From positions 1 to 36,777 of the forward strand of contig CAJIZZ010000001.1 in assembly GCA_905181945.1 (NCBI GenBank): DNA of 36,777 nt, in the 5' to 3' direction. Within the stretch, counting starts at the first letter, position 1, and each line of letters begins with the position of its first letter. Made by a program: the position numbers and the translations under genes. The notes under the pieces were generated by a model. That model searched no databases. It saw only the letters and a list, made by a program, of their open reading frames with translations, and was not told the DNA's origin. Origin of the DNA: an uncultured Porticoccus sp. Its GTDB lineage: Bacteria > Pseudomonadota > Gammaproteobacteria > Pseudomonadales > Porticoccaceae. Shown here piece by piece: positions 18,170 to 28,092 of the stretch.

Positions 18170-18712
18170 ATTAAGAAAGCTTACGGAAAGGGTTCAGTGA
18201 AGCGCTCCCTTATGAATGAAGAAATAGAAGCTCAGGAAGTCCGTCTCATTGATGCCGATGGTGAGCAAGCAGGTATCGCTTCAATTGACGAAGCCTTAAA
18301 GCAAGCCCAAACTGCAGGCTTGGATTTGGTGGAGATTTCTCCAGATGCTGAACCACCAGTTTGTAAGATTATGGATTACGGTAAAAAATTGTTTGAAGTC
18401 AAAAAACAACAAGCAGTTCAGCGAAAAAAACAAAAACAAACTCAAGTTAAAGAGATGAAATTTCGACCTGGAACAGATGTAGGCGACTATGAAATAAAAT
18501 TACGAAATATGACTCGATTTTTAGAAAATGGAGATAAAGCCAAAGTAACGCTTAGATTTCGTGGTAGAGAGATGGCCCATCAAGAGCTAGGAATGCAAAT
18601 GCTTAAGCGTATCGAGACAGATCTCGATGAAATTGGCGCTGTCGAACAATTCCCTAAAATGGAGGGCAGGCAGTTCACTATGGTTATAGCTCCAAGATCG
18701 AAGAAAAAATAA
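18170..18712 (+). CDS. infC: Translation initiation factor IF-3 (AUU start)
   Basis: IF-3 checks start-codon and initiator tRNA pairing on the 30S subunit. Conserved stretches include [39 protein letters not shown] and [11 protein letters not shown]. The first common start codon in frame is a GTG at 18197, which gives 171 aa and no good ribosome binding site. The ATT at 18170 gives 180 aa, the E. coli length, with the EAQEVRL block in register. GGAG (18158-18161) lies 8 nt before it. AUU initiation is the classic IF-3 autoregulation device, so I annotate the ATT start. It lies 17 nt after thrS. Confidence 0.93.
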   Translation: MKKAYGKGSVKRSLMNEEIEAQEVRLIDADGEQAGIASIDEALKQAQTAGLDLVEISPDAEPPVCKIMDYGKKLFEVKKQQAVQRKKQKQTQVKEMKFRPGTDVGDYEIKLRNMTRFLENGDKAKVTLRFRGREMAHQELGMQMLKRIETDLDEIGAVEQFPKMEGRQFTMVIAPRSKKK

Positions 18713-18732
18713 AATTTAACAGTAAAAACACT

Positions 18733-18820
18733 GAAGAAGCAATACATGCATTACCCGCGTTCAGCCCTTGGCAGACTGTCCGGGAGTGAGCTTCTTTTTA
18801 TTTAAACCCCGTCTAAACGG
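18733..18820 (+). promoter_or_regulatory. infC-rpmI leader with attenuator-like fold, candidate L20 control site
   Basis: AAGAAGC (18734-18740) pairs with GCTTCTT (18790-18796), and a U-rich run (TTTTTATTT) follows, as in an intrinsic terminator. The 49-nt loop holds nested pairings: CCCG/CGGG (18754-18757 with 18781-18784), CAG/CTG and GCC/GGC. Downstream, CCGT (18809-18812) pairs with ACGG (18817-18820), which covers part of the rpmI ribosome binding site CGGAG. In E. coli L20 represses rpmI-rplT through this gap. The mechanism here is inference. Confidence 0.45.
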
Positions 18821-18829
18821 AGAACTAAA

Positions 18830-19021
18830 ATGCCAAAAGCAAAGACACATAGCGGCGCTGCTAAGCGCTTTAAAAAAACGAGCGCAGGCTATAAGCACAA
18901 GCATGCTAATAGAAGTCATATCCTCACAAAAATGTCACAAAAGCGTAAACGCAATTTGCGTGGAACAACGATTATGGGTGTTTCAGACGCTCCATTAATC
19001 CAGCGCATGCTTCGCGACTGA
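18830..19021 (+). CDS. rpmI: 50S ribosomal protein L35 (bL35)
   Basis: Small, highly basic large-subunit protein of 63 aa. The [17 protein letters not shown] start and the [22 protein letters not shown] core are diagnostic. CGGAG precedes the ATG at good distance, and a small hairpin can cover it. It lies between infC and rplT as in most bacteria. rplT follows after 32 bp and is probably cotranscribed. Confidence 0.98.
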   Translation: MPKAKTHSGAAKRFKKTSAGYKHKHANRSHILTKMSQKRKRNLRGTTIMGVSDAPLIQRMLRD

Positions 19022-19053
19022 ACTAGCTAATTAATTTATTGAGAGGATAAAAG

Positions 19054-19410
19054 ATGCCACGCGTAAAAAGAGGTGTAACAGCACACCGTCGTCATAAAAA
19101 AATTCTAAAACTAGCTAAGGGGTATTATGGTGCTCGTAGCCGTGTATTTCGTGTTGCCACACAGGCAGTCACTAAAGCAGGCCAGTATGCATACCGTGAT
19201 CGCCGTGTAAAAAAACGTACATTTAGAGCACTCTGGATTACTCGTATCAATGCGCAATCACGTTCTGAGGGTATAAGTTATAGTCGCTTGATAGCCGGCC
19301 TCAAGAAAGCGAATATTGATCTTGATCGCCGTGTTTTGGCTGATCTTGCCATCCATGACAAGATAGCTTTTGCTGCTGTCGCGGAGCAAGCGAAGGCAGC
19401 TCTTGCCTAG
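19054..19410 (+). CDS. rplT: 50S ribosomal protein L20 (bL20)
   Basis: Early-assembly protein of the large subunit, 118 aa. It starts [19 protein letters not shown] and has the usual long basic N-terminal extension (Arg- and Lys-rich up to about residue 60) followed by a globular domain ([29 protein letters not shown]). GAGAGGA precedes the ATG. In E. coli L20 represses the rpmI-rplT mRNA. A strong terminator stands about 40 bp after the stop. Confidence 0.98.
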   Translation: MPRVKRGVTAHRRHKKILKLAKGYYGARSRVFRVATQAVTKAGQYAYRDRRVKKRTFRALWITRINAQSRSEGISYSRLIAGLKKANIDLDRRVLADLAIHDKIAFAAVAEQAKAALA

Positions 19411-19446
19411 CATCTATGTTAAGTAATGCAAAATAATGGCAATATA

Positions 19447-19481
19447 AAAGGGAAAGGGCTTTTGCTCTTTCCCTTTTTTTT
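19447..19481 (+). terminator. Strong intrinsic terminator between rplT and pheS
   Basis: A 13-bp stem (19447-19459 with 19464-19476, one G-T pair) with a TTTT loop is followed by T8 (19474-19481). It is the clearest terminator in the window. It stands only 27 bp before the pheS start, too close for a complete separate pheS promoter after it. Confidence 0.9.
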
Positions 19482-19505
19482 AGAATTAAGCCTGTACTGA
19501 GGTAG

Positions 19506-20522
<1,017 letters not shown>

Positions 20523-20589
20523 AAAATAGTCTGCCAGCATAGCATTCTTAATTTAAATTTTTTAATAAATTATTTTAGGCAACAAATCA

Positions 20590-22974
20590 ATGAAATTGAG
20601 TGAATCTTGGTTACGAGAATGGGTTGATCTTCCTGTCGATACAGAAGAGCTAATTTCCCAGCTAACTATGGCTGGATTGGAGGTTGATGCTGTTGAAGAT
20701 GCTGCTCCTGATTTTCAAAATGTATTAGTTGGCCATGTTTTGTCGGTAGAGCCGCACCCTAATGCTGACAATCTAAAAATATGCCAAGTTTCAATCAAGC
20801 CGGAAGATGTTACACAGGTTGTTTGTGGTGCGGTCAATGTACGCCAAGGGATAAAAGTTCCTTTTGCTGTTGTCGGCGCTAGACTTCCAGGTAGCGTTAA
20901 GATAAAGCTGGCTAAACTTCGTGATGTTGAGTCATTTGGAATGCTTTGTGGTGCTGATGAACTGGGCCTGTCTGATAAATCAAAGGGTCTACTAGAGCTA
21001 CCTTTAGACGCCCCTGTAGGTCTCAATCTTCGCGACTACTTAAAACTGAATGATAAAATTATTGATATAGATCTTACCCCCAATAGAGGCGACTGCCTTA
21101 GTGTGCGAGGTGTTGCTCGTGAAGCCGCTGTCTTAAATTTAGTCCCTTTTTCCGAGCCTTGTTTTTTGTCTGTTAGCTCCAGTATTACTGATACTTTTTC
21201 TATCCAGGTAGATGAGAGTGAGGCTTGCTCACGCTATGCGGGAAGGATTATAAAAAATGTAGACATGACCGTAAGCTCACCATTGTGGCTTCAGGAAAAA
21301 CTTAGACGAAGTGGGCTGCGTAGTACAGATGCAGTCGTAGATGTTACAAATTATGTAATGCTTGAGCTAGGGCAGCCCATGCATGCTTTTGATTTGGATA
21401 AGCTTAATGGAGGGGTCTTGGTCCGGATGGCTAAAAAGGGAGAAATGCTAAGTTTATTGGATGGCTCCAAAGTAGTATTAACTCCGGATACTCTTGTCGT
21501 TGCCGATAAAGATAAAGTTGTAGCCATGGCTGGAATTATGGGTAGTGACAATACGGCAGTAAGCTCAAATACTTGTAATATTTTTCTCGAGAGCGCTTAT
21601 TTCAACCCAATTGCTATATCTGGCCGTTCTCGAGCTTATGGTAAGCATACAGATGCTTCACACAGGTTTGAGCGTGGAGTTGATCCAAGGTTACAAGAGG
21701 TTGCTATTGAGCGTGCCACGGCTCTATTATTGGAGATCGCTGGAGGTAGAGCTGGTCCTATTTCCATTGTTGAGAATAAGGCTGATCTTTTTCAAGAAAC
21801 TGAAATTACTTTAAGGCATGCTAGACTTGAACAACAGCTAGGTCTGACCATTGAAGGCAGCCAGGTCGAGGATATACTTAATAGGCTCGGGCTGGCTGTA
21901 AGAAAAATATCAGGGATTGGTTGGCACTGCAGTCCACCCAGTTGGCGTTTTGACCTTTCTCTTGAGGCTGACCTGATTGAGGAGGTGGCAAGGATCTATG
22001 GCTATGAAAACTTACCAGTCGCGACACCCTCAGCTCAGCTTCCGATAACAAGTTTTTTAGAGACTCGACGTGAGCTGCCAGGCTTAAGGAATCAGCTGAT
22101 AGCTCGTGGCTACCACGAGGCAATAACATATTGCTTTGTTGACCCTGAAATACAACGTCAACTTACACCTGACGCTGAAGTGATCTCTTTAGTTAATCCT
22201 ATCTCTAGTGATATGTCTGTGATGAGAACAACGCTATGGTCTGGTTTGCTGCCCGCTATCAGGCATAACCTAAATCGACAGCAGAGCAGGATTCGTTTAT
22301 TTGAAACTGGGCTCGTTTTTTCTCCTAGCGATAGCGGCTTAAAGCAAGAGTCTATGATTGCCGGCGCCATCACTGGACACCGTATGCCAGAAAACTGGCA
22401 TACTAATGCAGAATTGGTAGATTTTTTTGATTTAAAAGGAGATGTGCAGTCATTATTAAGCCCTTATACTGCCTCAGAGCAGTTCGAATTCATCAAAGGG
22501 CAGCACCCTTGCCTACATTCTGGTCAGTGCGCACAGATAAGGCGTAACGGACATCTGGTTGGCTGGTTGGGACAAGTTCATCCTGCAGTCCAAAAAATAT
22601 TAGGTCTCACGCAAACTATTTTTGTATTTGAAGTACATCTGCAGTCAATTCTTGAAGATAAGCTGCCTCGGTTTGCTGAAGTGAGCAAATTTCCTGAGGT
22701 GAGAAGAGATTTGGCATTTATTGTCCATGAAGATGTTACAGCGGGAGATTTATGTAAGACCGTAAGGGCTGAGGCAGGGAAAACACTCATAGATATAAAA
22801 ATATTTGATGTTTATAAAGGAAAAGGTATCAAGGTTGACAATAAAAGTATTGCCTTGGGCTTGACCTTTAGGGATACTTCCCGCACCCTTGAGGATAGTG
22901 AGATAAATCAAGCTGTTGCTTCTATTGCAAGAGCTATAGAAGTAAAATTTTCAGGAATTCTTAGGGATCAATAA
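20590..22974 (+). CDS. pheT: Phenylalanyl-tRNA synthetase beta subunit
   Basis: Editing and tRNA-binding subunit of PheRS, 794 aa. Domains in order: EMAP-like OB-fold (about 40-150), the B3/B4 editing region (about 210-380), B5 (about 400-470), a degenerate class II core (about 480-690) and a C-terminal FDX-ACB anticodon-binding domain (about 700-794, starting near [18 protein letters not shown]). Conserved [17 protein letters not shown] and [18 protein letters not shown] are present. Its stop overlaps the ihfA start by 1 nt (TAATG), the usual pheT-ihfA coupling. Confidence 0.98.
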   Translation: MKLSESWLREWVDLPVDTEELISQLTMAGLEVDAVEDAAPDFQNVLVGHVLSVEPHPNADNLKICQVSIKPEDVTQVVCGAVNVRQGIKVPFAVVGARLPGSVKIKLAKLRDVESFGMLCGADELGLSDKSKGLLELPLDAPVGLNLRDYLKLNDKIIDIDLTPNRGDCLSVRGVAREAAVLNLVPFSEPCFLSVSSSITDTFSIQVDESEACSRYAGRIIKNVDMTVSSPLWLQEKLRRSGLRSTDAVVDVTNYVMLELGQPMHAFDLDKLNGGVLVRMAKKGEMLSLLDGSKVVLTPDTLVVADKDKVVAMAGIMGSDNTAVSSNTCNIFLESAYFNPIAISGRSRAYGKHTDASHRFERGVDPRLQEVAIERATALLLEIAGGRAGPISIVENKADLFQETEITLRHARLEQQLGLTIEGSQVEDILNRLGLAVRKISGIGWHCSPPSWRFDLSLEADLIEEVARIYGYENLPVATPSAQLPITSFLETRRELPGLRNQLIARGYHEAITYCFVDPEIQRQLTPDAEVISLVNPISSDMSVMRTTLWSGLLPAIRHNLNRQQSRIRLFETGLVFSPSDSGLKQESMIAGAITGHRMPENWHTNAELVDFFDLKGDVQSLLSPYTASEQFEFIKGQHPCLHSGQCAQIRRNGHLVGWLGQVHPAVQKILGLTQTIFVFEVHLQSILEDKLPRFAEVSKFPEVRRDLAFIVHEDVTAGDLCKTVRAEAGKTLIDIKIFDVYKGKGIKVDNKSIALGLTFRDTSRTLEDSEINQAVASIARAIEVKFSGILRDQ

Positions 22975-23273
22975 TGACGGCATTAACTAAAGCTGACCTT
23001 GCAGATATGCTCTTTAACGAGCTTGGTTTAAATAAAAGGGAGGCTAAGGAAATGGTGGAGTTGTTTTTTGAGGAAATCAGATCATCTTTAGAAAAAAATA
23101 AAGAGGTGAAGTTGTCTGGCTTTGGAAATTTTGAGATTCGCGATAAAAAAAGTCGCCCAGGACGCAATCCTAAGACAGGAGAATCAGTTGCTGTTTCTGC
23201 CAGACGAGTCGTCACATTTAAGTCAGGACAAAAATTAAAATCCCGAGTTGAAGGATATGTTGGAATCAGTTAG
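22974..23273 (+). CDS. ihfA: Integration host factor subunit alpha
   Basis: Partner of IhfB, 99 aa. It starts [19 protein letters not shown] and has the SGFGNF turn, the arm [10 protein letters not shown] with the intercalating proline, and [12 protein letters not shown] near the end. The ATG overlaps the pheT stop, so translation is probably coupled. Its 3' end overlaps the next gene by 17 nt in another frame. Confidence 0.97.
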   Translation: MTALTKADLADMLFNELGLNKREAKEMVELFFEEIRSSLEKNKEVKLSGFGNFEIRDKKSRPGRNPKTGESVAVSARRVVTFKSGQKLKSRVEGYVGIS

Positions 23274-23613
23274 CAGTGAGCAGTTGCCGCCTATACCTAG
23301 TAAAAATTATTTCACTATAGGTGAGGCTGGTGGTCTTTGCAAAGTTAAGCCCCATGTATTGCGATACTGGGAGCAAGAATTCCCTAGTCTTAGCCCTCTT
23401 AAGAGGCGTGGCAATCGACGCTATTATCAGCGCCAAGATGTGATAATGATTCGTCAAATACGCTCGCTGCTTTATCAGCAAGGCTTTACTATTGACGGAG
23501 CTCGCCAGAAATTAGCAGGCGGAGAAGCAAAAGAAGATGCGACACAAGTTCGACAAGTTATTGATCAAACAGTTAGTGAGCTTGAATCACTCCTCCAAGA
23601 CCTCAAAAGCTAG
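23257..23613 (+). CDS. MerR-family transcriptional regulator
   Basis: A 118-aa protein with an N-terminal MerR-type winged helix ([26 protein letters not shown], then [25 protein letters not shown]) and a short C-terminal helix (about 85-118) instead of a sensor domain. Similar genes follow ihfA in Pseudomonas; the function is unknown to me. I prefer the ATG at 23257 over the upstream TTG at 23248 because relatives begin MLE...LPPIP, although AAGGA lies very close to that ATG. The overlap with ihfA suggests coupled translation. Confidence 0.88.
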   Translation: MLESVSSEQLPPIPSKNYFTIGEAGGLCKVKPHVLRYWEQEFPSLSPLKRRGNRRYYQRQDVIMIRQIRSLLYQQGFTIDGARQKLAGGEAKEDATQVRQVIDQTVSELESLLQDLKS

Positions 23614-23663
23614 CCTAACAGACGCCATGTTAAATTTAAAAAAGTCTAAATAGTAACGGCATC

Positions 23664-23691
23664 TTGAATTGCATTGCTCGTTCTGTATTAT
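23664..23691 (+). promoter_or_regulatory. Putative tRNA-Pro promoter
   Basis: TTGAAT (23664-23669) and TATTAT (23686-23691) are 16 nt apart, followed by the GC-rich discriminator GTGCGCC. The predicted start is near 23698, about 18 nt before the tRNA. Confidence 0.6.
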
Positions 23692-23715
23692 GTGCGCCTA
23701 CTCTAGGTTTAACAT

Positions 23716-23792
23716 CGGGGCGTAGCGCAGCCTGGTAGCGCACTACACTGGGGGTGTAGTGGTCGTCGGTTCAAATCCGGCCGCCCCGACCA
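23716..23792 (+). tRNA. tRNA-Pro (GGG)
   Basis: A 77-nt cloverleaf. The acceptor CGGGGCG pairs with CGCCCCG, the D arm has AGCGCAGCCTGGTAGCGC, the anticodon stem CTACA/TGTAG holds the loop CTGGGGG (GGG), the T arm has GGTTCAAATCC, and CCA is encoded. The position after ihfA and the MerR-type gene matches Pseudomonas as I recall it. Confidence 0.97.
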
Positions 23793-23879
23793 ACTTCTAA
23801 TAATATCTGCTTATTGAGGCTGGCTATATTTTTTAGCTTTAGTCCCGTTGATTGTATTTTTGGATGCAGTGCGCTTATT

Positions 23880-23885
23880 TATAAT
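23880..23885 (+). promoter_or_regulatory. Putative manB promoter -10
   Basis: A perfect TATAAT lies 49 nt before the phosphomannomutase start. The best -35 candidate (TTTTGG, 23858-23863, spacing 16) is weak. The -10 sits inside a short inverted repeat, CTTATT-TAT-AATAAG. Confidence 0.4.
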
Positions 23886-23934
23886 AAGATAACCTTAAGA
23901 TCAAATTGCTAGATAATTCTTTTTCGGATTACCC

Positions 23935-25278
23935 ATGAAAATAGATTGCTTTAAAGCATACGATATTCGCGGAAAACTAGATGATGAGCTGACGCCAAAA
24001 ATAGTTTATCGAATTGGTCGGGCTTATGCTCGCTGGTTGTCTCCAACAGCAGTGGTTGTGGGGGGGGACGTTAGAAACTCAAGCGCTACCTTGAAATCTG
24101 CTCTTACTGATGGTCTGAGAGACGAGGGGGTCCATGTTATAGATATCGGACTTTGTGGCACAGAGGAAATTTACTTTGCTACAAATTACTTTGGAGTAGA
24201 TGGCGGCATTATGGTGACAGCTAGCCATAACCCAATAGACTACAACGGATTGAAGCTTGTCAGGGAACACTCTAAACCTGTGAGCAGTGATACCGGATTG
24301 CTGGATATTCGAAAGATAGCCGAAGAAGGCATATTTCTTACTCCTGAAGATGATGCTCTTGGATCCTATAAGAAAACAAGCTGTTTTGACGCTTATGTTG
24401 CTCATTTGCTCACTTATATTGATGATTCTAAATTAAAGCCACTAAAAATTGTTATAAATTCTGGTAATGGTGGCGCTGGAAAAGTTTTAGATGCTCTGGA
24501 GCCCCACCTACCTTTTGAATTTATTAAGATTCATCATGAACCAGATGGCGCTTTTCCAAATGGAATACCAAATCCCCTTTTGCTTGAAAATAGATACCAT
24601 ACAACTAATGCGATAAGAAAGCATAAGGCAGATTTTGGTATAGCCTGGGATGGTGATTTTGATCGTTGTTTTTTGTTTGATGAGTCTGGAGAGTTTATCG
24701 AAGGATATTATGTGGTTGGTCTGCTAGCAGAAGCCTTCTTGCGTAAACTTCCAAATGAAAAAATTATTCATGATCCTCGTTTGTTTTGGAACACTCAGGC
24801 TATATGTAAAGATTTTAGTGGTACGCCAGTGCAAAGCAAATGCGGGCATTCATTTATGAAGCAAGCAATGCGCAAGGAGGATGCGGTTTATGGTGGCGAA
24901 ATGAGCGCACACCATTATTTTCGTGATTTCTTTTATTGCGATAGCGGGATGATTCCTTGGTTGCTAACTGCTGAGCTGCTAGGTGTTTCAGGCAAGAGTC
25001 TATCTTCAATGGTAAAATCAAGAATGGAGAAATATCCTTGCTCCGGTGAGATTAACCGTGAAATAAAAGATGTAACCGGAAAGCTGAACGATTTAGAAAT
25101 TTTCTATAATGAAAAAGCTGTCGAGGTGGATCATTTTGATGGATTAAGTATGATTTTTGAGGGGTGGAGATTTAATCTTAGAAGCAGCAATACGGAACCT
25201 GTTGTAAGGCTAAATGTTGAAGCTATCACTTGTGAATTAATGGAATCCAAAACCGAAGAAATCTTACGTTTTTTATAG
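23935..25278 (+). CDS. manB: Phosphomannomutase (CpsG/ManB type)
   Basis: Interconverts mannose-6-phosphate and mannose-1-phosphate, the precursor of GDP-mannose for surface polysaccharide. The 447-aa protein belongs to the alpha-D-phosphohexomutase family. The catalytic phosphoserine is in TASHNP, the metal loop is DGDFDRCF, the sugar-binding loop is [10 protein letters not shown], and the phosphate-binding loop is [12 protein letters not shown]. The [10 protein letters not shown] start and GTEEIYFAT segment point to the CpsG branch rather than to AlgC. CGGA (23925-23928) is a weak ribosome binding site. It has its own promoter region after tRNA-Pro. Confidence 0.92.
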   Translation: MKIDCFKAYDIRGKLDDELTPKIVYRIGRAYARWLSPTAVVVGGDVRNSSATLKSALTDGLRDEGVHVIDIGLCGTEEIYFATNYFGVDGGIMVTASHNPIDYNGLKLVREHSKPVSSDTGLLDIRKIAEEGIFLTPEDDALGSYKKTSCFDAYVAHLLTYIDDSKLKPLKIVINSGNGGAGKVLDALEPHLPFEFIKIHHEPDGAFPNGIPNPLLLENRYHTTNAIRKHKADFGIAWDGDFDRCFLFDESGEFIEGYYVVGLLAEAFLRKLPNEKIIHDPRLFWNTQAICKDFSGTPVQSKCGHSFMKQAMRKEDAVYGGEMSAHHYFRDFFYCDSGMIPWLLTAELLGVSGKSLSSMVKSRMEKYPCSGEINREIKDVTGKLNDLEIFYNEKAVEVDHFDGLSMIFEGWRFNLRSSNTEPVVRLNVEAITCELMESKTEEILRFL

Positions 25279-25335
25279 CATATTATTATGCAGCATAAGT
25301 TTTAATTTACTGGCTAGCTTATCTTGGTGCACTCA

Positions 25336-26244
25336 ATGATAGAAAAAAAAACAATATTAGTAACGGGAGCTACAGGCTTTATTGGAAGAAATTTTTGCGC
25401 ATCAGCAGTAAGAAAGCATTACACCATAATTGCATTATCTAGAAATGCTAACAAAGCTAAAACCTGTTTGCCTGAAGTTAAGGTAATAGAAAGTTTGGAG
25501 GAATTGCCAGAAAGTCAAAATATTCACTGTATTTTGAATTTAGCTGGCGAGCCACTGGTTTCTAGCAGGTGGACGAAGAGTCTTAAACAGAAATTTATTG
25601 ATAGTCGTGTTGGCGTTACCAATAATTTGTTTAAATATTTTAGCGATAGGAGTCTAGCGCCTGAAGTTGTTATTAGCGGTTCTGCAGTCGGATATTATGG
25701 TCATGGCGGGGATAAAATTTTTGATGAAGAGACTCCTTTCTGTGAGGGCTATAGTCATAATCTATGTTCTAAATGGGAGGATAGCGCCTTCAAGTTCGAT
25801 GAACTGGGGTCTCGGGTCTGCTATCTTCGTACTGGTATAGTTTTGGGCAACGGAGAGGGCGCTCTTTCCCGTATGGTTCCGCCATTTAAGGCGGGTCTAG
25901 GTGGAAGGATGGGGGACGGCAAGCAATGGATGCCATGGATTCATATAAACGATCAAATTGACCTTATTTTTCATTGCATTGATCATGCTGGTATAGTTGG
26001 GGGTATAAATTCCTGCTCGCCAAACCCTGTAACCAATTTAGATTTTACTCGCGCGCTAGGCAAGACATTATCAAGACCTGTATTTTTTAATATGCCTTCA
26101 GTTATTGCGCTTTTTGTATTTGGCGAAATGGCCCAAGAGCTTCTACTGACAGGGCAGCGAGCTTTACCTAGGAAGGCCTTAGAAACTGGATTCGAGTTTC
26201 AATATCCAAAGATTCAGTCAGCCTTGAATGATATATTAAATTAA
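25336..26244 (+). CDS. YfcH-like NAD(P)-binding epimerase family protein (TIGR01777)
   Basis: Extended SDR-fold protein of about 302 aa; the substrate is unknown. The N-terminal VTGATGFIGRNF is the Rossmann motif. NLAGEPLVSSRWT, SGSAVGYYG and the LRTGIVLGNGEGAL/PWIHIND segments are typical of the YfcH family, and the C terminus (QRALPRKALETGFEFQYP) is the family's DUF1731 part. Upstream in-frame TTG (25324) and GTG (25327) exist. I chose the ATG at 25336 because GGTG precedes it and the Rossmann motif follows at normal distance. It is convergent with queD, 16 bp away. Confidence 0.88.
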   Translation: MIEKKTILVTGATGFIGRNFCASAVRKHYTIIALSRNANKAKTCLPEVKVIESLEELPESQNIHCILNLAGEPLVSSRWTKSLKQKFIDSRVGVTNNLFKYFSDRSLAPEVVISGSAVGYYGHGGDKIFDEETPFCEGYSHNLCSKWEDSAFKFDELGSRVCYLRTGIVLGNGEGALSRMVPPFKAGLGGRMGDGKQWMPWIHINDQIDLIFHCIDHAGIVGGINSCSPNPVTNLDFTRALGKTLSRPVFFNMPSVIALFVFGEMAQELLLTGQRALPRKALETGFEFQYPKIQSALNDILN

Positions 26245-26260
26245 TTTGCTCGATACCTGA

Positions 26261-26617
26261 CTAGTTACCCGTATATATACATCCGGAGGTACAAGTTTCT
26301 CTTACCTGAACCTTACAAAGTGTAGGTAATTCTGACTTCATTTCTCCCCATATCCATCGAGCCAGATTCTCACTGGTGGGGTTTTCAAGCCCACTTATGT
26401 CGTTTAAAAAGCGATGATCCAGCCGATCATGTATTGGTTTAAAATGCTTTTTTAGCTCACTAAAATCCATCACCCAACCATTTGTTGGATCTATTTCCCC
26501 TTCAATATGTATAGTCACATGGTATGAGTGACCGTGCAGCCTTTTGCATTTATGTTCATCAGGAACATTGGGCAGAAAATGGGCAGCCTCAAAAGTAAAA
26601 TCTTTAAAAATTTCCAT
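26261..26617 (-). CDS. queD: 6-carboxy-5,6,7,8-tetrahydropterin synthase QueD
   Basis: Second enzyme of the queuosine/preQ0 pathway, which makes 6-carboxytetrahydropterin from dihydroneopterin triphosphate. The 118-aa protein has the zinc ligands His13, His28 and His30 (FEAAHFLP and LHGHSYH) and the catalytic Cys24 in the CxxxHGH motif. [12 protein letters not shown] and the [11 protein letters not shown] end fit the family. It stands alone on the minus strand. No preQ1 riboswitch is recognisable upstream. Confidence 0.95.
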   Translation of the reverse strand: MEIFKDFTFEAAHFLPNVPDEHKCKRLHGHSYHVTIHIEGEIDPTNGWVMDFSELKKHFKPIHDRLDHRFLNDISGLENPTSENLARWIWGEMKSELPTLCKVQVRETCTSGCIYTGN

Positions 26618-26696
26618 GTAATTCTCTGTAATATATATTGCTTTATATCTTAAGTTGATGTCTCTCTTATGTATATACCAAGACAGCTTGAAATGT

Positions 26697-26724
26697 TTGA
26701 CAAGACCTCATATTCCGGTAAAAT
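26697..26724 (+). promoter_or_regulatory. tRNA-Val/tRNA-Asp operon promoter
   Basis: A perfect TTGACA (26697-26702) and TAAAAT (26719-26724) are 16 nt apart, followed by GCGGC, a GC-rich discriminator. The predicted start is near 26731, about 10 nt before tRNA-Val. Confidence 0.8.
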
Positions 26725-26740
26725 GCGGCTTCTTTCAAGG

Positions 26741-26816
26741 GGGTGGTTAGCTCAGTTGGTAGAGCGACGCCCTTACAAGGCGTAGGTCACAGGTTCGACC
26801 CCTGTACCACCCACCA
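26741..26816 (+). tRNA. tRNA-Val (UAC)
   Basis: A 76-nt cloverleaf. The acceptor GGGTGGT pairs with ACCACCC, the D arm has AGCTCAGTTGGTAGAGC, the anticodon stem ACGCC/GGCGT holds the loop CTTACAA (TAC), the T arm has GGTTCGACCC, and CCA is encoded. tRNA-Asp follows 18 bp later on the same predicted transcript. Confidence 0.97.
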
Positions 26817-26834
26817 AGCTAAGAAAGCATATAC

Positions 26835-26911
26835 GGACCGGTAGTTCAGCTGGTTAGAATGCCGGCCTGTCACGCCGGAGGTCGCGGGTTCGAGTCCCGT
26901 CCGGTCCGCCA
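26835..26911 (+). tRNA. tRNA-Asp (GUC)
   Basis: A 77-nt cloverleaf. The acceptor GGACCGG pairs with CCGGTCC, the D arm has AGTTCAGCTGGTTAGAAT, the anticodon stem CCGGC/GCCGG holds the loop CTGTCAC (GTC), the T arm has GGTTCGAGTCC, and CCA is encoded. No hairpin terminator follows directly; the first candidate is at about 27019-27035. Confidence 0.97.
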
Positions 26912-26927
26912 TTTATGCTTTTAGCCC

Positions 26928-26958
26928 TTGACATCAAAGATTCCTAGAGTGCTATAGT
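26928..26958 (+). promoter_or_regulatory. Putative promoter of the candidate small RNA upstream of nadK
   Basis: TTGACA (26928-26933) is followed by TGCTATAGT, an extended -10 (hexamer TATAGT at 26953-26958). The 19-nt spacing is long but the extended -10 may compensate. It predicts a start near 26965. Confidence 0.5.
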
Positions 26959-26964
26959 GATAAA

Positions 26965-27035
26965 AACATTAAGCGTATACTGTCCGGATAAATAAGCTAC
27001 AATTGACGCTGTTGCTAGCGCTAATGTTGTTTTTT
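26965..27035 (+). ncRNA. Candidate small structured RNA (unrecognised)
   Basis: About 70 nt whose ends pair: AACATTA (26965-26971) with TAATGTT (27022-27028), continued after one bulged A by GCG/CGC (26973-26975 with 27019-27021). A run of six T (27030-27035) follows the stem. An inner hairpin can form from CTACAA (26997-27002) with TTG-C-TAG (27012-27018). The predicted promoter start coincides with the first paired base, so it looks like a complete transcription unit. No open reading frame and no known RNA family is recognised. It could instead be the terminator of the tRNA operon. Confidence 0.35.
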
Positions 27036-27115
27036 CATAATACATAAATCCTCAATTATTTACCTAAACTACGCAGCCTTTTACCGCAAACTGCACAATC
27101 TACTTGGCTTTTTTA

Positions 27116-27121
27116 TATAAT
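27116..27121 (+). promoter_or_regulatory. Putative nadK promoter -10
   Basis: A perfect TATAAT stands 60 nt before nadK, downstream of the candidate terminator. The -35 region (GCACAA) is poor. Confidence 0.35.
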
Positions 27122-27181
27122 ACTTACATTGAATCTCTTTGGGGTGAAAGCAGCATTTAATTCACTTTATGGCGGCTGATT

Positions 27182-28075
27182 ATGAAACCTTTTAAGCATA
27201 TTGCACTTATTGCTAATGTGGAGCTTCCTGAGGTAACCGAGCCCTTAAAACGCTTGTGTCGTTTTTTAGAAAAAGAAGGTTATTCAGTTGCCTTGGAATC
27301 AAAGACAGCGTTGTTAGTTGCCAACAACACATTACCTGTTTTTGATTATCTGGACGAAGAGCTCAAGTTGGATTTGGTCGTTGTAGTTGGCGGCGATGGC
27401 AGCATGCTAAGTGTAGGAAGAAGTGTGGCAGAGCTTAATATACCGCTTCTCGGAGTTAATAGGGGCAGGTTGGGATTTTTAACAGATATTCAGCCAGATG
27501 ATATGGAAAATCAGTTAATTCGTGTTTTAGCTGGCGATTACATTGTGTCAAACCGCTTCTTGCTTGAAATTTCACTTTCTCGAAAAGGTGAAAAAATAAA
27601 TTCTGGCGAAGCAATCAATGATGTTGTGGTACATCCAGGTAGTTCCCTGCGGATGATGGAATTTGAGTTATACATAGATGAACAGTTTGTTTATAGTCAG
27701 CGATCTGATGGTTTAATAGTATCAACACCAACTGGCTCTACTGCTTATGCCCTTTCTGGCGGTGGCCCTATTCTTCACCCCAACCTGGATGCCATTGTCT
27801 TGGTCCCCATGAATCCACATACATTGTCCAGTCGACCTGTTGTAGTGGGAGGAGATAGCAGCATAGAAATTAAGCTTGGGTTGCGTAATGAGCACTCAAT
27901 GGTGACTTGTGACGGTCAAAATGACCTCATCCCTCAGCCGGGCGATGTCATCTGTATTGAGAAAAAAATGCAGCCATTAAGGCTTATTCATCAAGCAGAC
28001 AATAGCTTTTACGCAACCTGTCGCACAAAGTTAGGCTGGGGTAGTCGACTGGGCTCAAGTAATCGAAATAGATGA
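27182..28075 (+). CDS. nadK: NAD kinase
   Basis: Makes NADP from NAD using ATP. The 297-aa protein has the GGDGS motif (70-74, Asp72 catalytic), the NRGRLGFLTD segment, the glycine-rich TPTGSTAYALSGGGPI motif, and the C-terminal CDGQ. The ribosome binding site is poor (GGCGG). The rhomboid gene follows after 17 bp. As I recall, nadK in Pseudomonas is followed by a phosphoesterase gene before the rhomboid; none is present here. Confidence 0.97.
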   Translation: MKPFKHIALIANVELPEVTEPLKRLCRFLEKEGYSVALESKTALLVANNTLPVFDYLDEELKLDLVVVVGGDGSMLSVGRSVAELNIPLLGVNRGRLGFLTDIQPDDMENQLIRVLAGDYIVSNRFLLEISLSRKGEKINSGEAINDVVVHPGSSLRMMEFELYIDEQFVYSQRSDGLIVSTPTGSTAYALSGGGPILHPNLDAIVLVPMNPHTLSSRPVVVGGDSSIEIKLGLRNEHSMVTCDGQNDLIPQPGDVICIEKKMQPLRLIHQADNSFYATCRTKLGWGSRLGSSNRNR

Positions 28076-28092
28076 CAAGGGTTTATTGGTAA

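Noticed and set aside
18768-18998. 76-aa frame overlapping rpmI in another frame
   Set aside because: rpmI is unmistakable in its own frame; this frame is a shadow that begins inside the leader structure.
19411-19446. Possible pheM-like leader peptide
   Set aside because: The short frames have no phenylalanine codons and no good ribosome binding site.
23793-23840. Possible tRNA-Pro terminator or attachment-site remnant
   Set aside because: Only short AT-rich repeats are present, with no repeat of the tRNA 3' end and no integrase nearby.
25286-25308. Hairpin TTATG-CAG-CATAA then a T-rich tail after manB
   Set aside because: The 5-bp AT-rich stem with a 3-nt loop is too weak to call as a terminator.
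26618-26740. Possible preQ1 riboswitch upstream of queD
   Set aside because: No preQ1 aptamer-like hairpin with an A-rich tail was found; the sequence is AT-rich and largely accounted for by the opposing tRNA promoter.
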